This document shows positions 1 to 8,489 of a stretch of 64,000 nucleotides of DNA, in pieces; the stretch's first letter is position 1, and every line of letters begins with the position of its first letter. Position numbers and translations under genes: made by a program. Location of the stretch: the NCBI GenBank assembly GCA_021732745.1, contig JAKFUK010000001.1, forward strand, positions 1,438,931-1,502,930. The letters run 5' to 3'. The notes beneath the pieces are model-generated. The model searched no databases and was not told the DNA's origin. It saw only the letters and a list, made by a program, of their open reading frames with translations. This DNA is from Nevskia sp. Its GTDB lineage: Bacteria > Pseudomonadota > Gammaproteobacteria > Nevskiales > Nevskiaceae.

Positions 1-915
1 GGCATCGCGCCGCTGTTCCACATCACCGGGCTGATCGGCCACATCGCGCTGGGCCTGCTGATCGCAGGGCCCTTGACCCTCGCCTACCGCTTCGAGCCCA
101 GCGTGATGCTCGACGCGATTCGCGAACGCCAGCCGGCGTTCACCATCGGCGCGATCACTGCGCTGCTGGCGCTGATGAATCATCCGGAGGCGCGCGCTGA
201 CAGCTTGGCTTCGCTCAAAGCGGTCTATTCCGGCGGCGCGCCGATCGCACCGAGCCTGGTCGAGCAGTTCGAAGCGAAGTTCGGCCACTACATCCGCAAC
301 GCCTACGGCCTGACCGAATCGACCTCGCCAGCCACCGTCTGCCCGGTCGACAAGCGGGCGCCGGTCGATCCGCTGTTCGGCGCACTGAGCGTCGGCGTGC
401 CGACCTACCGCACCGATGTCCGCATCGTCGATGCCGAAACCGCCGCGCCGCTCGCCAATGGCGAAGCCGGCGAGATCACCATCCGCGGCCCGCAGATCGT
501 CAGCGGCTACTGGCGCAAGCCGGAAGCGACGCTGGAGGCGATCCGCGAAGGCTGGCTGCACACCGGCGACATCGGCGTGATCGACGCCGACGGCTGGCTG
601 TACCTGGTCGATCGCAAGAAGGACATGATCAACGCCGCCGGCTACAAGGTCTGGCCGCGCGAAGTCGAGGACGTGCTGTACAGCCATCCGGCGGTGCGCG
701 AAGCGGCTGTCGTCGGCGTGCCGGACGCCTATCGCGGCGAAACCGTGAAAGCGGTGCTGAGCCTGAAGGCTGGAGTCGACGTCACCACCGCCGAAATCGT
801 CCAGCACTGCCGCGAACGCATGGCTGCCTACAAGGTGCCGCGCTTCGTTGAATTCATTGCTGAACTGCCGAAGACGGTGACCGGCAAGATCCTGCGCCGC
901 GAGCTGCGCGGCTGA
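1..915 (+). CDS. Acyl-CoA synthetase / AMP-dependent ligase, C-terminal part
   Basis: The frame is open from the first base of the window, so the N-terminus lies outside. It encodes the C-terminal 304 residues of a class I adenylate-forming enzyme, which activates a carboxylic acid to acyl-AMP and transfers it to CoA. Visible family motifs are YSGGAPI, the AYGLTES substrate/adenylate motif, the hinge region GWLHTGDIG...DGWLYLVDRKKDMI, and the terminal PKTVTGKILRREL containing the catalytic lysine of the mobile C-terminal domain. The layout resembles medium or long-chain fatty acyl-CoA ligases; the substrate cannot be told from this fragment. The nearest downstream gene, on the same strand, starts about 160 bp later. 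Confidence 0.9.
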   Translation, partial: GIAPLFHITGLIGHIALGLLIAGPLTLAYRFEPSVMLDAIRERQPAFTIGAITALLALMNHPEARADSLASLKAVYSGGAPIAPSLVEQFEAKFGHYIRNAYGLTESTSPATVCPVDKRAPVDPLFGALSVGVPTYRTDVRIVDAETAAPLANGEAGEITIRGPQIVSGYWRKPEATLEAIREGWLHTGDIGVIDADGWLYLVDRKKDMINAAGYKVWPREVEDVLYSHPAVREAAVVGVPDAYRGETVKAVLSLKAGVDVTTAEIVQHCRERMAAYKVPRFVEFIAELPKTVTGKILRRELRG

Positions 916-957
916 TGGCAGGTGTTGCTGGCGCAGCATCCACTCATTCGCCATAAA

Positions 958-1070
958 TGACGAATAAATCCCGCTATTCTTCATAAGTCGTCAGATAATG
1001 TGATTTTATGCAAATCGCCTTTCATGACGACAAACAGCGCGTATCCTCATTGAGTCGACTTCCGTGACGA
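958..1070. promoter_or_regulatory. Candidate operator cluster upstream of hipBA-1
   Basis: The 158-bp gap before the first hipB gene is AT-rich compared with its surroundings. The hexamer TGACGA occurs at 958, 1024 and 1065 and its complement TCGTCA at 988. A GATAAT at 994-999 could be a -10 box. HipB proteins repress their own operon by binding paired sites, so repeated TGACGA words here are reasonable operator candidates. This is pattern inference only. Confidence 0.35.
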
Positions 1071-1073
1071 ATC

Positions 1074-1430
1074 ATGAAGATAAAAGCCTCTCTCACCGAT
1101 GACGCGGTCCTGCTGGAGCTCGGCGCACGCCTGCATGCCGCCCGCCTTGGCCTCAACCTCACGCAGGCTGCACTCGCCGAACAGGCTGGCGTGGCCAAGC
1201 GCACGGTCGAGCGACTGGAATCCGGCGCGGTAGCCATGCAGTTGTCGAGCCTGGTGCGCGTCTGCCGCGTGCTCGGCGTGCTCGATCGCTTCGATCTGCT
1301 GGTGCCCGAGCCCGCGCCCAGCCCGATGGCGCAGATCAAGCAGCGCACAGGATCACGCCAGCGCGCCACGGGCAGCCGTCGCAGCGCCGCGCCTGCCAAG
1401 CCGGAATGGACTTGGGGCGACGAACCGTGA
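1074..1430 (+). CDS. hipB: XRE-family helix-turn-helix antitoxin (HipB-like), module 1
   Basis: A 118-residue protein with an XRE/Cro helix-turn-helix at about residues 15-70 (LGARLHAARLGLNLTQAALA, then AGVAKRTVERLESG), followed by a basic, disordered-looking tail. The HipA-like gene follows immediately and its probable GTG start overlaps this stop in a GTGA tetranucleotide, so the two are translationally coupled. In HipBA systems, HipB neutralises the HipA kinase and autoregulates the operon. The Shine-Dalgarno match before the ATG is poor. Assignment rests on the HTH plus the partner gene. Confidence 0.85.
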   Translation: MKIKASLTDDAVLLELGARLHAARLGLNLTQAALAEQAGVAKRTVERLESGAVAMQLSSLVRVCRVLGVLDRFDLLVPEPAPSPMAQIKQRTGSRQRATGSRRSAAPAKPEWTWGDEP

Positions 1431-2734
1431 GCATTGCCGAAGTCCGGCTCTGGGGACGCACCATCGCTGCCGTGTCGCTGGACCCGGCACAGGGCTGCGC
1501 CAGCTTCGAGTACGACCCTGCGTTCGTCGCCAGCGGCATCGAAATATCGCCGCTGAGCATGCCGCTGCGACGACCGATCTACCGCTTTCCCGAACTGGCC
1601 GCGAACAGCTTTCATGGCCTGCCGGGGCTGCTGGCCGATTCCCTGCCGGACAAGTTCGGCAACGCGCTGATCGACGCCTGGCTGGCCAGCCAGGGGCGGA
1701 CGCCGGACAGCTTCAATGCCGTTGAACGGCTTTGCTACATCGGCACCCGCGGCATGGGCGCACTGGAGTTTCGGCCGGCCACCGGGCCAGCGCCGCTCCG
1801 CGCGCAGACCATCGAGATCGACAGCCTTGTGAGCCTCGCATCCGATGTCCTGAGCCAGCGTCAGGACTTCCGCAGCCGGCTCGACGACAAGGCGCGCAGC
1901 GCAGCACTCGCCGGCTTGCTGAGCGTCGGCACCTCGGCCGGCGGCGCCCGCGCCAAGTCGGTGATCGCCTGGAATCGCGCCAGCGGCGAGGTCCGTTCCG
2001 GGCAGTTGCCGGCCGATGAGGGCTTCGAGCACTGGTTGCTGAAGTTCGATGGCGTCAGCAGCAACCGCGACAAGGAACTCGACGATCCACAGGGCTTCGG
2101 TGCCATCGAATTCGCCTACTCGCAGATGGCCCGCGCCGCCGGCATCACCGTCAGCGAATGCCGCCTGTTGGAGGAAAACGGCCGCCGCCACTTCATGACC
2201 CGGCGCTTCGATCGCCCCGATGCGCGCAGCAAGCTGCACATGCAGTCACTCGGAGCACTCGCCCATTTCGACTTCAATCAGGCTGGTGCCTACAGCTACG
2301 AACAAGCCTTGCTGGTGATCCGTCAACTCGGCCTGCCGATGGCCGCCCTCGAACAGCAATTCCGGCGGATGCTGTTCAACGTCGTTGCCCGCAATCAGGA
2401 CGATCACGTCAAGAACATCGCCTTCCTGATGGACAAGACCGGCCGATGGTCGCTGGCCCCGGCCTTCGACATCACCTGGAGTTACAACCCCGCAGGTGCC
2501 TGGACATCCCGTCACCAGATGAGCGTCAACGGCCGTCGCGACGACTTCACGCTCGCTGACTTCAAAGCCTGCGCCGCCAGCGCCATGCTCAAACGCGGGC
2601 GGGCCACCGCAATACTCGACGACGTGCTGGCCGCCGTGCGGCAGTGGCCGACGTTTGCGGCCGCTGCAAAGCTGTCAGCCGACTGGACGCAGCAGATCGG
2701 TGCCACGCATCGCCTGCGCTTCGCGGCGGAATGA
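1427..2734 (+). CDS. hipA: HipA-family serine/threonine kinase toxin, module 1
   Basis: About 435 residues from a GTG at 1427, which is preceded by a GGGGCGA ribosome-binding sequence and overlaps the hipB stop; an ATG at 1406 in the same frame has no ribosome-binding site. The HipA fold is shown by the N-terminal subdomain, the TRGMGALEF motif, the SAGGARAK segment, the HWLLKFDG nucleotide-binding lysine motif, the catalytic loop RNQDDHVKN and the metal-binding APAFDITWSY. Family members such as E. coli HipA phosphorylate glutamyl-tRNA synthetase and induce dormancy; the target here is unknown. All key catalytic residues appear present, so it is probably active. Its sequence is clearly unlike the second HipA at 5230-6567. 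Confidence 0.87.
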   Translation: MSIAEVRLWGRTIAAVSLDPAQGCASFEYDPAFVASGIEISPLSMPLRRPIYRFPELAANSFHGLPGLLADSLPDKFGNALIDAWLASQGRTPDSFNAVERLCYIGTRGMGALEFRPATGPAPLRAQTIEIDSLVSLASDVLSQRQDFRSRLDDKARSAALAGLLSVGTSAGGARAKSVIAWNRASGEVRSGQLPADEGFEHWLLKFDGVSSNRDKELDDPQGFGAIEFAYSQMARAAGITVSECRLLEENGRRHFMTRRFDRPDARSKLHMQSLGALAHFDFNQAGAYSYEQALLVIRQLGLPMAALEQQFRRMLFNVVARNQDDHVKNIAFLMDKTGRWSLAPAFDITWSYNPAGAWTSRHQMSVNGRRDDFTLADFKACAASAMLKRGRATAILDDVLAAVRQWPTFAAAAKLSADWTQQIGATHRLRFAAE

Positions 2735-2766
2735 CCCGGCCGTCCAAGACACATGGAGGATTCACG

Positions 2767-3855
2767 ATGACCCAGAAAGTTCTGATTGCAGGCGCGAGCG
2801 GCGTGGTCGGTGCGAGCGCGGTGGACGCCTATCTCGCAGCAGGCTGGGACGTGGTGGCGCTGTCGCGACGCGCCCCGGAAGTCGATTCCGACCGGCCGTT
2901 CCTGCATCTGGCCTGCGACCTGCGCGACGCGGCGTCGGCCACGGCGGTGCTGTCGTCGCTGTCAGGCGTCACCCACGTCGTCTACGCCGCGTTGTACGAG
3001 AAGCCGGGCCTGATCGCCGGCTGGCAGGACGCCGAACAGATGCAGACCAATCTGGCGATGCTCGACAACTGCCTGAAGCCGCTGCTGGCCGGTGCCAACG
3101 CCATCGCCCACATCAGCCTGCTGCAAGGCACCAAGGCCTATGGCATCCACCTGCACCCGATGCCGATCCCGGCCCGCGAGCGCGCCCCGCGCGACGACCA
3201 CGCGAACTTCTACTGGCTGCAGGAAGACTGGCTCAAGGCAGCCGCCGGCCGCCACGGCTTCGGCTGGACCATCCTTCGCCCGCAACTGATCCTCGGCCGC
3301 GCCCATGGTGCAGCGATGAACCTGATCCCGGTGCTCGGCGCCCATGCCGCGATCTGCCGCGAAACCGGCAAGCCGTTCGGCTTTCCCGGCGGCATCAGCT
3401 ACGTGTGGGAAGCGGTGGACGCCCGCCTGCTGGCCAACGTCTTCGTCTGGGCTTCAGGCGCCGAAGTGGCTCGCGGCCAGCACTACAACGTCACCAACGG
3501 CGACGTCTTCGAGTGGCGCAACCTGTGGCCGGCGATCAGCGCAGCGCTCGGCGTCGAGCCCGACCCGGACGCGCCGATGTCGATGGCGGAATTCCTGCCC
3601 GCCAACGCCGCCGTCTGGGACCGCGTGGTGGCCCGAAACGGGCTGCGCAAACTGTCGATCGAAGCCCTGCTCGGCGAATCCCACCACTACGCCGACTTCT
3701 GCTATGCCCATGGCGCAACCACGCCACCGCCAGCCGCCTTCGTCAGCGCCATCAAGCTGCGCCGCGCCGGCTTCACCGAGGTTTGCGATACCGAGGACAC
3801 CTTTCGCTACTGGATTGCGGATTTTCAGCGGCGGGGGATTTTGCCGAGGGTGTGA
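2767..3855 (+). CDS. PRISE-like NAD(P)-dependent short-chain reductase
   Basis: A 362-residue extended SDR. The Rossmann glycine motif is at the N-terminus (VLIAGASGVVG). The residues that mark the PRISE group (progesterone 5-beta-reductase/iridoid synthase-like enone reductases) can be recognised: a lysine in LQGTKAYGIH and the catalytic-type tyrosine in NFYWLQEDWL. PRISE enzymes reduce activated C=C bonds with NADPH. A GGAGG sits just before the ATG at 2767; the frame is open further upstream but overlaps hipA. Annotators often label such proteins NAD-dependent epimerase/dehydratase. The natural substrate cannot be inferred. Confidence 0.8.
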   Translation: MTQKVLIAGASGVVGASAVDAYLAAGWDVVALSRRAPEVDSDRPFLHLACDLRDAASATAVLSSLSGVTHVVYAALYEKPGLIAGWQDAEQMQTNLAMLDNCLKPLLAGANAIAHISLLQGTKAYGIHLHPMPIPARERAPRDDHANFYWLQEDWLKAAAGRHGFGWTILRPQLILGRAHGAAMNLIPVLGAHAAICRETGKPFGFPGGISYVWEAVDARLLANVFVWASGAEVARGQHYNVTNGDVFEWRNLWPAISAALGVEPDPDAPMSMAEFLPANAAVWDRVVARNGLRKLSIEALLGESHHYADFCYAHGATTPPPAAFVSAIKLRRAGFTEVCDTEDTFRYWIADFQRRGILPRV

Positions 3856-3938
3856 GTTGGAGTGTAAATAGACGCAAAGAGGCTTTTTAGCCCTTAGCAG
3901 ATGTCAGGACGGTATGTTGCCGGGGAGTAAACTAACCG

Positions 3939-5150
3939 ATGCAAAATGCAATGAACGAGCTTGCAAGAATGGGCGGCGAGACGCTTTCATTTATTCTCGT
4001 TTCACGCCTAAAGGATGTTTCTTTCAACCCGCAGCGAAAGGAGCCGCTGATCTTCGAAGTCTTGCGACCTTCTCGGATTCGCATCAACATTCAATCTACG
4101 AACCCACTGGGATCTTCGCAAGAAGGATTCGATAATCTGGAGTGTAAGAGCTATCTGGAGCTTCCAACGTCCAGACAGTGCGCAAATTTTGTTGCGCACC
4201 TTGCCGACAAAATCTATCTTCCAATTGAAGGAGCCTCAATCAGCCTTCCCGTTAGGGTGCGCGGAGTAGAACGAATCAGTGCTAACGGAAAAATTTTGGA
4301 CGGAGAATCGGTACCTTTTGAGTTGTATCCGCTCGAGGCTCGCGAACTAGTGACGTCGGCCTGGGAAACATTAATGAGCACGCAAGCCCGCTTCCTCCGA
4401 CTTCTTAGATGGCACCAAGATATCGATGCGCCGCCAGACCTATACGACTCTGAGCCATCAATCTATTGGAGATCGTCTAGGTCCGGTAACGGCGATGAGC
4501 ATCGTCATGTGAGCAGACAGGTTTCGCGCGATGGCGAGTTGTGGCTACCAACATCACACGGGATTGTCTGGAACGAATTTTTAGAGCAGGAACTTCAGCA
4601 ACTTTGGGAAGGTGGCAACGATGAGCCGATAGCTCACGAGTTGCTCCGCGAGGCGAGTTTACTTACTTTGAATGGCTCATACCGTAGCGGTCTGCTCATG
4701 GCAGCTACTGCTGTTGAAACTGCCGTAAAAGATCACATTGGAAAGCTACGCCCGGATACACATTGGATTCTTCAGAATCTTCCAAGTCCTCCCGTTGAGA
4801 AGATGTTGCGTAAGTACTTACCTGATATGCATGCCCATTCAGCAGTAATTTCCGACTGGAAATTATTAAATCCACTATGGAAAGCTTGTGGCAAATTATT
4901 CGAAGCACGGAACGCGACCGCACACGGCGGCGCCGATACCGATGGACCATCGATGCGCCAACACATTCAAACAGCCTCAGATATCATTTATATCCTTGAC
5001 GTACTGGCTGGCAGGTTGTGGGCTCGTCAGAGAGTCAACTTTAAAATCCGCGATGCGCTTGGATGGCCAGCGCCGATAGAACCTAACGTGTTTATATCGA
5101 TATCGCAGCCAAGATGGGAAATCGACGACACCCCAAAGATGTCGAGTTGA
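3939..5150 (+). CDS. Hypothetical protein with a HEPN-like RNATAH motif, AT-rich
   Basis: 403 residues, not assigned to a named family. The N-terminal two thirds have no motif I recognise. The C-terminal third looks helical: a segment around residue 250 (SYRSGLLMAATAVETAVKDHI) and later RNATAH at residues 324-329. That fits the R-x4-6-H signature of HEPN domains, many of which are RNases or structural parts of toxin and phage-defence systems. Base composition and codon use are visibly more AT-rich than the neighbours, which suggests transfer. A GGGGAG lies 12 nt before the ATG at 3939. It sits between two hipBA modules and converges on the second. Defence or toxin function is inference. Confidence 0.7.
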   Translation: MQNAMNELARMGGETLSFILVSRLKDVSFNPQRKEPLIFEVLRPSRIRINIQSTNPLGSSQEGFDNLECKSYLELPTSRQCANFVAHLADKIYLPIEGASISLPVRVRGVERISANGKILDGESVPFELYPLEARELVTSAWETLMSTQARFLRLLRWHQDIDAPPDLYDSEPSIYWRSSRSGNGDEHRHVSRQVSRDGELWLPTSHGIVWNEFLEQELQQLWEGGNDEPIAHELLREASLLTLNGSYRSGLLMAATAVETAVKDHIGKLRPDTHWILQNLPSPPVEKMLRKYLPDMHAHSAVISDWKLLNPLWKACGKLFEARNATAHGGADTDGPSMRQHIQTASDIIYILDVLAGRLWARQRVNFKIRDALGWPAPIEPNVFISISQPRWEIDDTPKMSS

Positions 5151-5229
5151 TACCCAATAGTGATGTAGCGTGCGCTTCTAGGGTTGAACGTCTGTTTCCA
5201 GCAATACCAGGTCCGTCGTTTGAAGACCG

Positions 5230-6567
5230 TCAACTCGAAACCGCGAACAGCATCCGATCAATGCTCGGAATAGCCGACGCCGAAACGCGCAGAACCGTGC
5301 TCGTCTCGATAGCCAGGTTCATCACGCGCAGCACGATGCTCGCGTCCCCGCCTTCCGTTATCGCCTGCTTTGCCACCTCTGGCGCGTGCCTTTCAATGGC
5401 CATAGCCAGCTTCACGATCTCGCTCGCGAGTTGCCGCGGTCGGAGATCGCACTTCGCGGCCATGTGAGCCCATTCGTAAGGAATCAGGTCGTTCACGGCA
5501 AAGGCGTCGCCAACCGCCATGGCCAGTTTCTGCGGGAACCAGTCGCCGGGGTAGATGCCGATGCTCAGCAGGTCGTAGGCAGGCGCGATCTGCAGGCCGC
5601 GTCGATCCCAGAAGAAGCTCAGGTTCTTGGCGTGGGCGTCGCAGTTTTGGATCAGGGCCTGGAAGATCACCCAGCGCATCAGTTGCAGCTTGAATGCAGC
5701 CGGCACGGCGGCCCAGCGCCCCAGGCCGAATAGTTGCGGCAGGCTGACGCCGGTGCGCACGTCGGCAACGTCGCGGCTGTCGCCATAGGGCCGCTCGTAC
5801 TTCAGTGACGGCGGAACACCCAATGCCTGGCAGGCGTCGATCACTTGAAGGCGGCGCACCTCGTCAGCGGCGCGCACGCGGTCGAATCGTTCGACCACCA
5901 GTACCGGCTCCGGGACGTGTTCCAAGCGTACTGGTGCAACCGGCAAACCGACGGCAGCGGCGAGGCGCATGCAGAAGAACTCGTTGCTTGTCAGGCCGGC
6001 GAGGCGTGGCGCGATGGGGTCAGGCTTGAGGATGTGTGTCGAAGCCCGCGTTGCGCCTTCGACCAAGGCCCACTCGCCGCTGGCGTCGAAGGCAGCGAGC
6101 TTGTCCTGATAGCCGGCGATCGAGAGCCGTACCGTGCCGTCCCAGACGCTGAAGGGCCGGTCCTGCCGTTGGCGAATCCGCTCTGACAGTTCGGCGCGTG
6201 GAACGAGCCGGACTCGATCGACTTCAGCGACGGGATCGGACTCCAGCACTCGCACAGCGCCTGCCGCTTCACGTCCCATTGCGCGCAACAAGCCGAAGGT
6301 GCTGGATCGCGAAACCTGAAGCGACCGGCAGACATCTTCCAGCGCCTGTCCTTCGGGCAGCAGGTTCTGGAAGTAGGCCACGGCGGCGTCGTGCCACTCG
6401 ACCGGCTGATCAGCCGTTGGCACCAGCGGCACACTGGGCGAGAGCGGAAAGCCGGTCTGACGCCAGCCGCCCGTGTAGTCGAACTGCAAGTGCTGCTGCG
6501 CATCGACGCGAAGATGGCCCACCTCCGCATCCGCCAGCATCACGCGAAGGCTTAAGCCTTCGGCCAC
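5230..6567 (-). CDS. hipA: HipA-family kinase toxin, module 2
   Basis: 445 residues. HipA features are the N-terminal subdomain (FQNLLPEGQALEDV), the central kinase fold, the catalytic loop NCDAHAKN and the metal-binding IAPAYDLLS. The ATP-binding segment EGATRASTHILKPDP is also evident. Its start overlaps the preceding hipB-like gene by 16 bp, implying translational coupling. It resembles the classical HipA layout more closely than module 1, and the two are too different to be a recent duplication. It converges with the AT-rich HEPN-like gene, leaving about 80 bp between stops. Confidence 0.88.
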   Translation of the reverse strand: MAEGLSLRVMLADAEVGHLRVDAQQHLQFDYTGGWRQTGFPLSPSVPLVPTADQPVEWHDAAVAYFQNLLPEGQALEDVCRSLQVSRSSTFGLLRAMGREAAGAVRVLESDPVAEVDRVRLVPRAELSERIRQRQDRPFSVWDGTVRLSIAGYQDKLAAFDASGEWALVEGATRASTHILKPDPIAPRLAGLTSNEFFCMRLAAAVGLPVAPVRLEHVPEPVLVVERFDRVRAADEVRRLQVIDACQALGVPPSLKYERPYGDSRDVADVRTGVSLPQLFGLGRWAAVPAAFKLQLMRWVIFQALIQNCDAHAKNLSFFWDRRGLQIAPAYDLLSIGIYPGDWFPQKLAMAVGDAFAVNDLIPYEWAHMAAKCDLRPRQLASEIVKLAMAIERHAPEVAKQAITEGGDASIVLRVMNLAIETSTVLRVSASAIPSIDRMLFAVSS

Positions 6568-6836
6568 GGCAGATCCCGTTCGATGTTCTGACTGGCCGGC
6601 AGGACCCCGAGTGTCAGACCCAGCTCGCCCAAGATCCTGAGCAGATTGTCGAACTGGAGCCCACCCTTGCCCTGTTCGGCGCGCAATAGCGTGGCCTTCG
6701 CCACACCGATGGCCTGCGCGGCATCGTCGACCGTCAGCCCTGCCTGCATCCGGGCATACCGAATGACGCGGCCAAGATCTTGCTGGCTGGTGATGCGCCC
6801 TGATGACGGCGCAGGTGGTGATGGAATCTTCGGCAT
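6552..6836 (-). CDS. hipB: XRE-family antitoxin (HipB-like), module 2
   Basis: A 94-residue protein with an XRE helix-turn-helix at about residues 20-75 (LGRVIRYARMQAGLTVDDAAQAIGVAKATLLRAEQGKGG...NLLRILGELGLTL), the typical layout of HipB/Y4mF antitoxins. The C-terminal tail ends near a tryptophan-proline (DLPWPKA), similar to the tail of E. coli HipB. It is the first gene of a two-gene operon with hipA-2. Inverted GGTC/GACC repeats lie upstream at 6887-6954. Confidence 0.86.
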   Translation of the reverse strand: MPKIPSPPAPSSGRITSQQDLGRVIRYARMQAGLTVDDAAQAIGVAKATLLRAEQGKGGLQFDNLLRILGELGLTLGVLPASQNIERDLPWPKA

Positions 6837-6886
6837 GGTCTAACTCTTCAGCTCTTGAAGGCCATGCTCGCAGAGTTCGATGCCTT

Positions 6887-6954
6887 GGTCCATATCTGTA
6901 GACCTTTAACTGCGGTACTCCGCTGGTCGACAGAAAAAACCAAGGTCTTGGACC
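6887..6954. promoter_or_regulatory. Candidate HipB-2 operators: GGTC...GACC inverted repeats
   Basis: Upstream of hipB-2 there are two inverted repeats with the same half-site: GGTC-N10-GACC at 6887-6904 and GGTC-TTG-GACC at 6944-6954. The second also lies within the near-palindrome CCAAGGTCTTGG at 6940-6951. Paired inverted repeats upstream of a self-regulating XRE antitoxin gene fit operator sites. The spacing of the two copies differs, so at least one may be fortuitous. Confidence 0.35.
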
Positions 6955-6964
6955 GTTGATTGCC

Positions 6965-7030
6965 GTAGCGTGCGCCCGCGCACGATGTCCCTCATTCAGG
7001 CAGGGGTTTCGTGCGCCGAGCGCACGCTAC
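6965..7030. repeat. GTAG REP inverted pair, stem variant CGTGCGC
   Basis: The element starts with GTAG followed by the hairpin CGTGCGC-CC-GCGCACG and ends with the complementary arrangement closing in CTAC. This is the architecture of GTAG-type REP sequences arranged as an inverted pair (SMAG/REPIN type). It lies between the fbp stop and the hipBA-2 promoter, where it may also help end fbp transcription. A GTAGCGTGCGC remnant at 5165-5175 could be a decayed single copy. Confidence 0.75.
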
Positions 7031-7043
7031 TCTGGGCACCGCC

Positions 7044-8048
7044 TCAGCCCTCGCTGTGATAACTCGTCACCCGCTCGACTTCATTCTTCGAGCCGAGAAT
7101 CACCGGCACGCGCTGGTGTAGCTGGGTCGGCTGGAGGGTCATGATCCGCTCGCGGCCGGTGGTGGCGGCTCCGCCGGCCTGTTCGACGATGAAGGCCATG
7201 GGATTGGCTTCGTACATCAGGCGCAGCTTGCCGCCCTTGTCCTTCATCTTCGAGTCCATCGGGTACAGGAACACGCCGCCACGGGTGATGATCCGATGCA
7301 CGTCGGCGACCATCGAGGCGACCCAGCGCATGTTGAAGTCCTTGCCCCGGGGGCCGTCCTTGCCGTCGAGCATTTCGTCGATGTAGCGCTTGACCGGCGC
7401 TTCCCAGAAGCGGGCGTTCGAGGCGTTGATGGCGAATTCCTTGGTGTCGGCCGGAATCTGCAAGTCGCGGCCGGTCATCCGGAAGCTGCCGAGTTCGCGG
7501 TCGAGCGTGAACGCGTGGGTGCCGTTGCCCAAGGTCAGCACCAGGATCGCTGACGGGCCGTAGACGCAGTAACCGGCGGCCACCTGCGTGGTGCCGGGCT
7601 GCAGGAAGGCTTCGTCTTCGGCGCCGGTCATGCCTTCGGGGCAGCGCAGCACCGAAAAGATGGTGCCGACCGAGACATTGACGTCGATGTTGCTGCTGCC
7701 ATCGAGCGGATCGAACAGCAGCAGGTAGCCGCCCTTCGGGTACTGGCCGGGGATCGGATGCGGATGATCCATTTCCTCCGAGGCCAGACCGGCGAGATGG
7801 CCGCCCCATTCGTTGGCTTCGAGCAGGATTTCGTTGGACAGCACGTCGAGCTTCTTCTGGGCTTCGCCCTGGATGTTGCCGGTGCCGGCGTCGCCGAGCG
7901 CATCACCGAGGCCGCCCTTGCCGACGGCGATCGCGATGGTCTTGCAGGCGCGGGCGACGACTTCGATCAGCAGGCGCAGGTCAGGCGCGATCTGGGCCTT
8001 GGAGCGCTGCTCCTCGATGAGGTAGCGGGTCAGGGAAATGCCGTTCAT
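7044..8048 (-). CDS. fbp: Fructose-1,6-bisphosphatase class I
   Basis: A 334-residue enzyme, the usual length for class I FBPase, which hydrolyses fructose 1,6-bisphosphate to fructose 6-phosphate in gluconeogenesis. Diagnostic segments are the N-terminal [11 protein letters not shown], the metal-site motif [24 protein letters not shown], the acidic segment ASEEMDHP and, near the C-terminus, GGVFLYP...[23 protein letters not shown]. The start was set at 8048 because the family begins near [10 protein letters not shown]; the open frame continues upstream into repeat DNA and has no homology there. Confidence 0.95.
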   Translation of the reverse strand: MNGISLTRYLIEEQRSKAQIAPDLRLLIEVVARACKTIAIAVGKGGLGDALGDAGTGNIQGEAQKKLDVLSNEILLEANEWGGHLAGLASEEMDHPHPIPGQYPKGGYLLLFDPLDGSSNIDVNVSVGTIFSVLRCPEGMTGAEDEAFLQPGTTQVAAGYCVYGPSAILVLTLGNGTHAFTLDRELGSFRMTGRDLQIPADTKEFAINASNARFWEAPVKRYIDEMLDGKDGPRGKDFNMRWVASMVADVHRIITRGGVFLYPMDSKMKDKGGKLRLMYEANPMAFIVEQAGGAATTGRERIMTLQPTQLHQRVPVILGSKNEVERVTSYHSEG

Positions 8049-8172
8049 CTGTGGGGGTCTTGGAAGTGGGAGGCGGTGTTGCAATGCAATGTTACCGGGG
8101 CGGCGTCGCCAGCAACGGCCGATCTCACGCGGAGAACGCGGAGTCCGCAGGGAAAAGCGACTCGCGTCATCG

Positions 8173-8245
8173 GTAGGGCGGCAATCCCTTGCCGCCGATC
8201 GCGGTCGCTCATGCACAGGGTGTCGGCAAGGGATTGCCGACCTAC
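8173..8245. repeat. GTAG REP inverted pair, stem variant GGCGGCAA
   Basis: GTAG is followed by the hairpin GGCGGCAA-TCCC-TTGCCGCC, then a spacer and a second REP in opposite orientation ending GATTGCCGACCTAC. It is nested inside the period-9 element of the fbp gap. Confidence 0.75.
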
Positions 8246-8278
8246 GGCTTCGAGGTGCCGCCGATGGAGCGCAGCGCC

Positions 8279-8300
8279 GTCGCCATGAATGGCGACCTAC
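8279..8300 (-). repeat. Solo GTAG REP, stem variant GTCGCCAT
   Basis: Read on the minus strand it is GTAG followed by the hairpin GTCGCCAT-TC-ATGGCGAC. Foot and loop match the REPs at 14295 and 37219; only the stem bases differ, and they do so in a pairing-preserving way. No inverted partner was found nearby. Confidence 0.65.
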
Positions 8301-8489
8301 CAAAAGGCATGGGCTTCGTTCGCTGTTCTCTGCGTTCTTCGCGTTCTCTGCGTGATGCAAGGCTTTGGCCAGCCCCGTTTCAAACCCCCGACATCATGTG
8401 TCAGCGCCGCGAAATCGCCTGAACACGGGCCGCGTCCAGAGTGTGTTCCAAGGCAGCACCGCCTTCCGAACCCTCTCAGGAGACACGCC

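Larger units (their letters stand above)
8125..8355. repeat. Period-9 hairpin element, type A arms, enclosing REPs
   Basis: The left arm begins TCACGCGGAGAACGCGGAG and the right arm is its imperfect complement, ending in TCTGCGTGA. Each arm is built of 9-nt units (CGCGGAGAA-like). The 170-bp interior holds a GTAG REP pair and a solo REP, so repeats of two kinds are nested. It lies in the 440-bp gap between fbp and the serine hydrolase gene. Related copies occur at 40981, 49812 and 52708. Confidence 0.7.

Noticed and set aside
1406-1426. ATG at 1406 as the start of hipA-1
   Set aside because: No ribosome-binding site and a longer overlap with hipB; the GTG at 1427 has a GGGGCGA and the usual stop-start overlap.
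5151-5229. Attachment site or island boundary near the AT-rich gene
   Set aside because: No integrase, tRNA gene or matching direct repeats were found at either side; only a REP remnant is visible.
8125-8355. Repeat arms as possible CRISPR repeats or as Arg/Glu-rich small proteins
   Set aside because: Units are 9 nt with no spacers, and arms are inverted rather than direct repeats; translated products vary by frame and are not conserved between copies.
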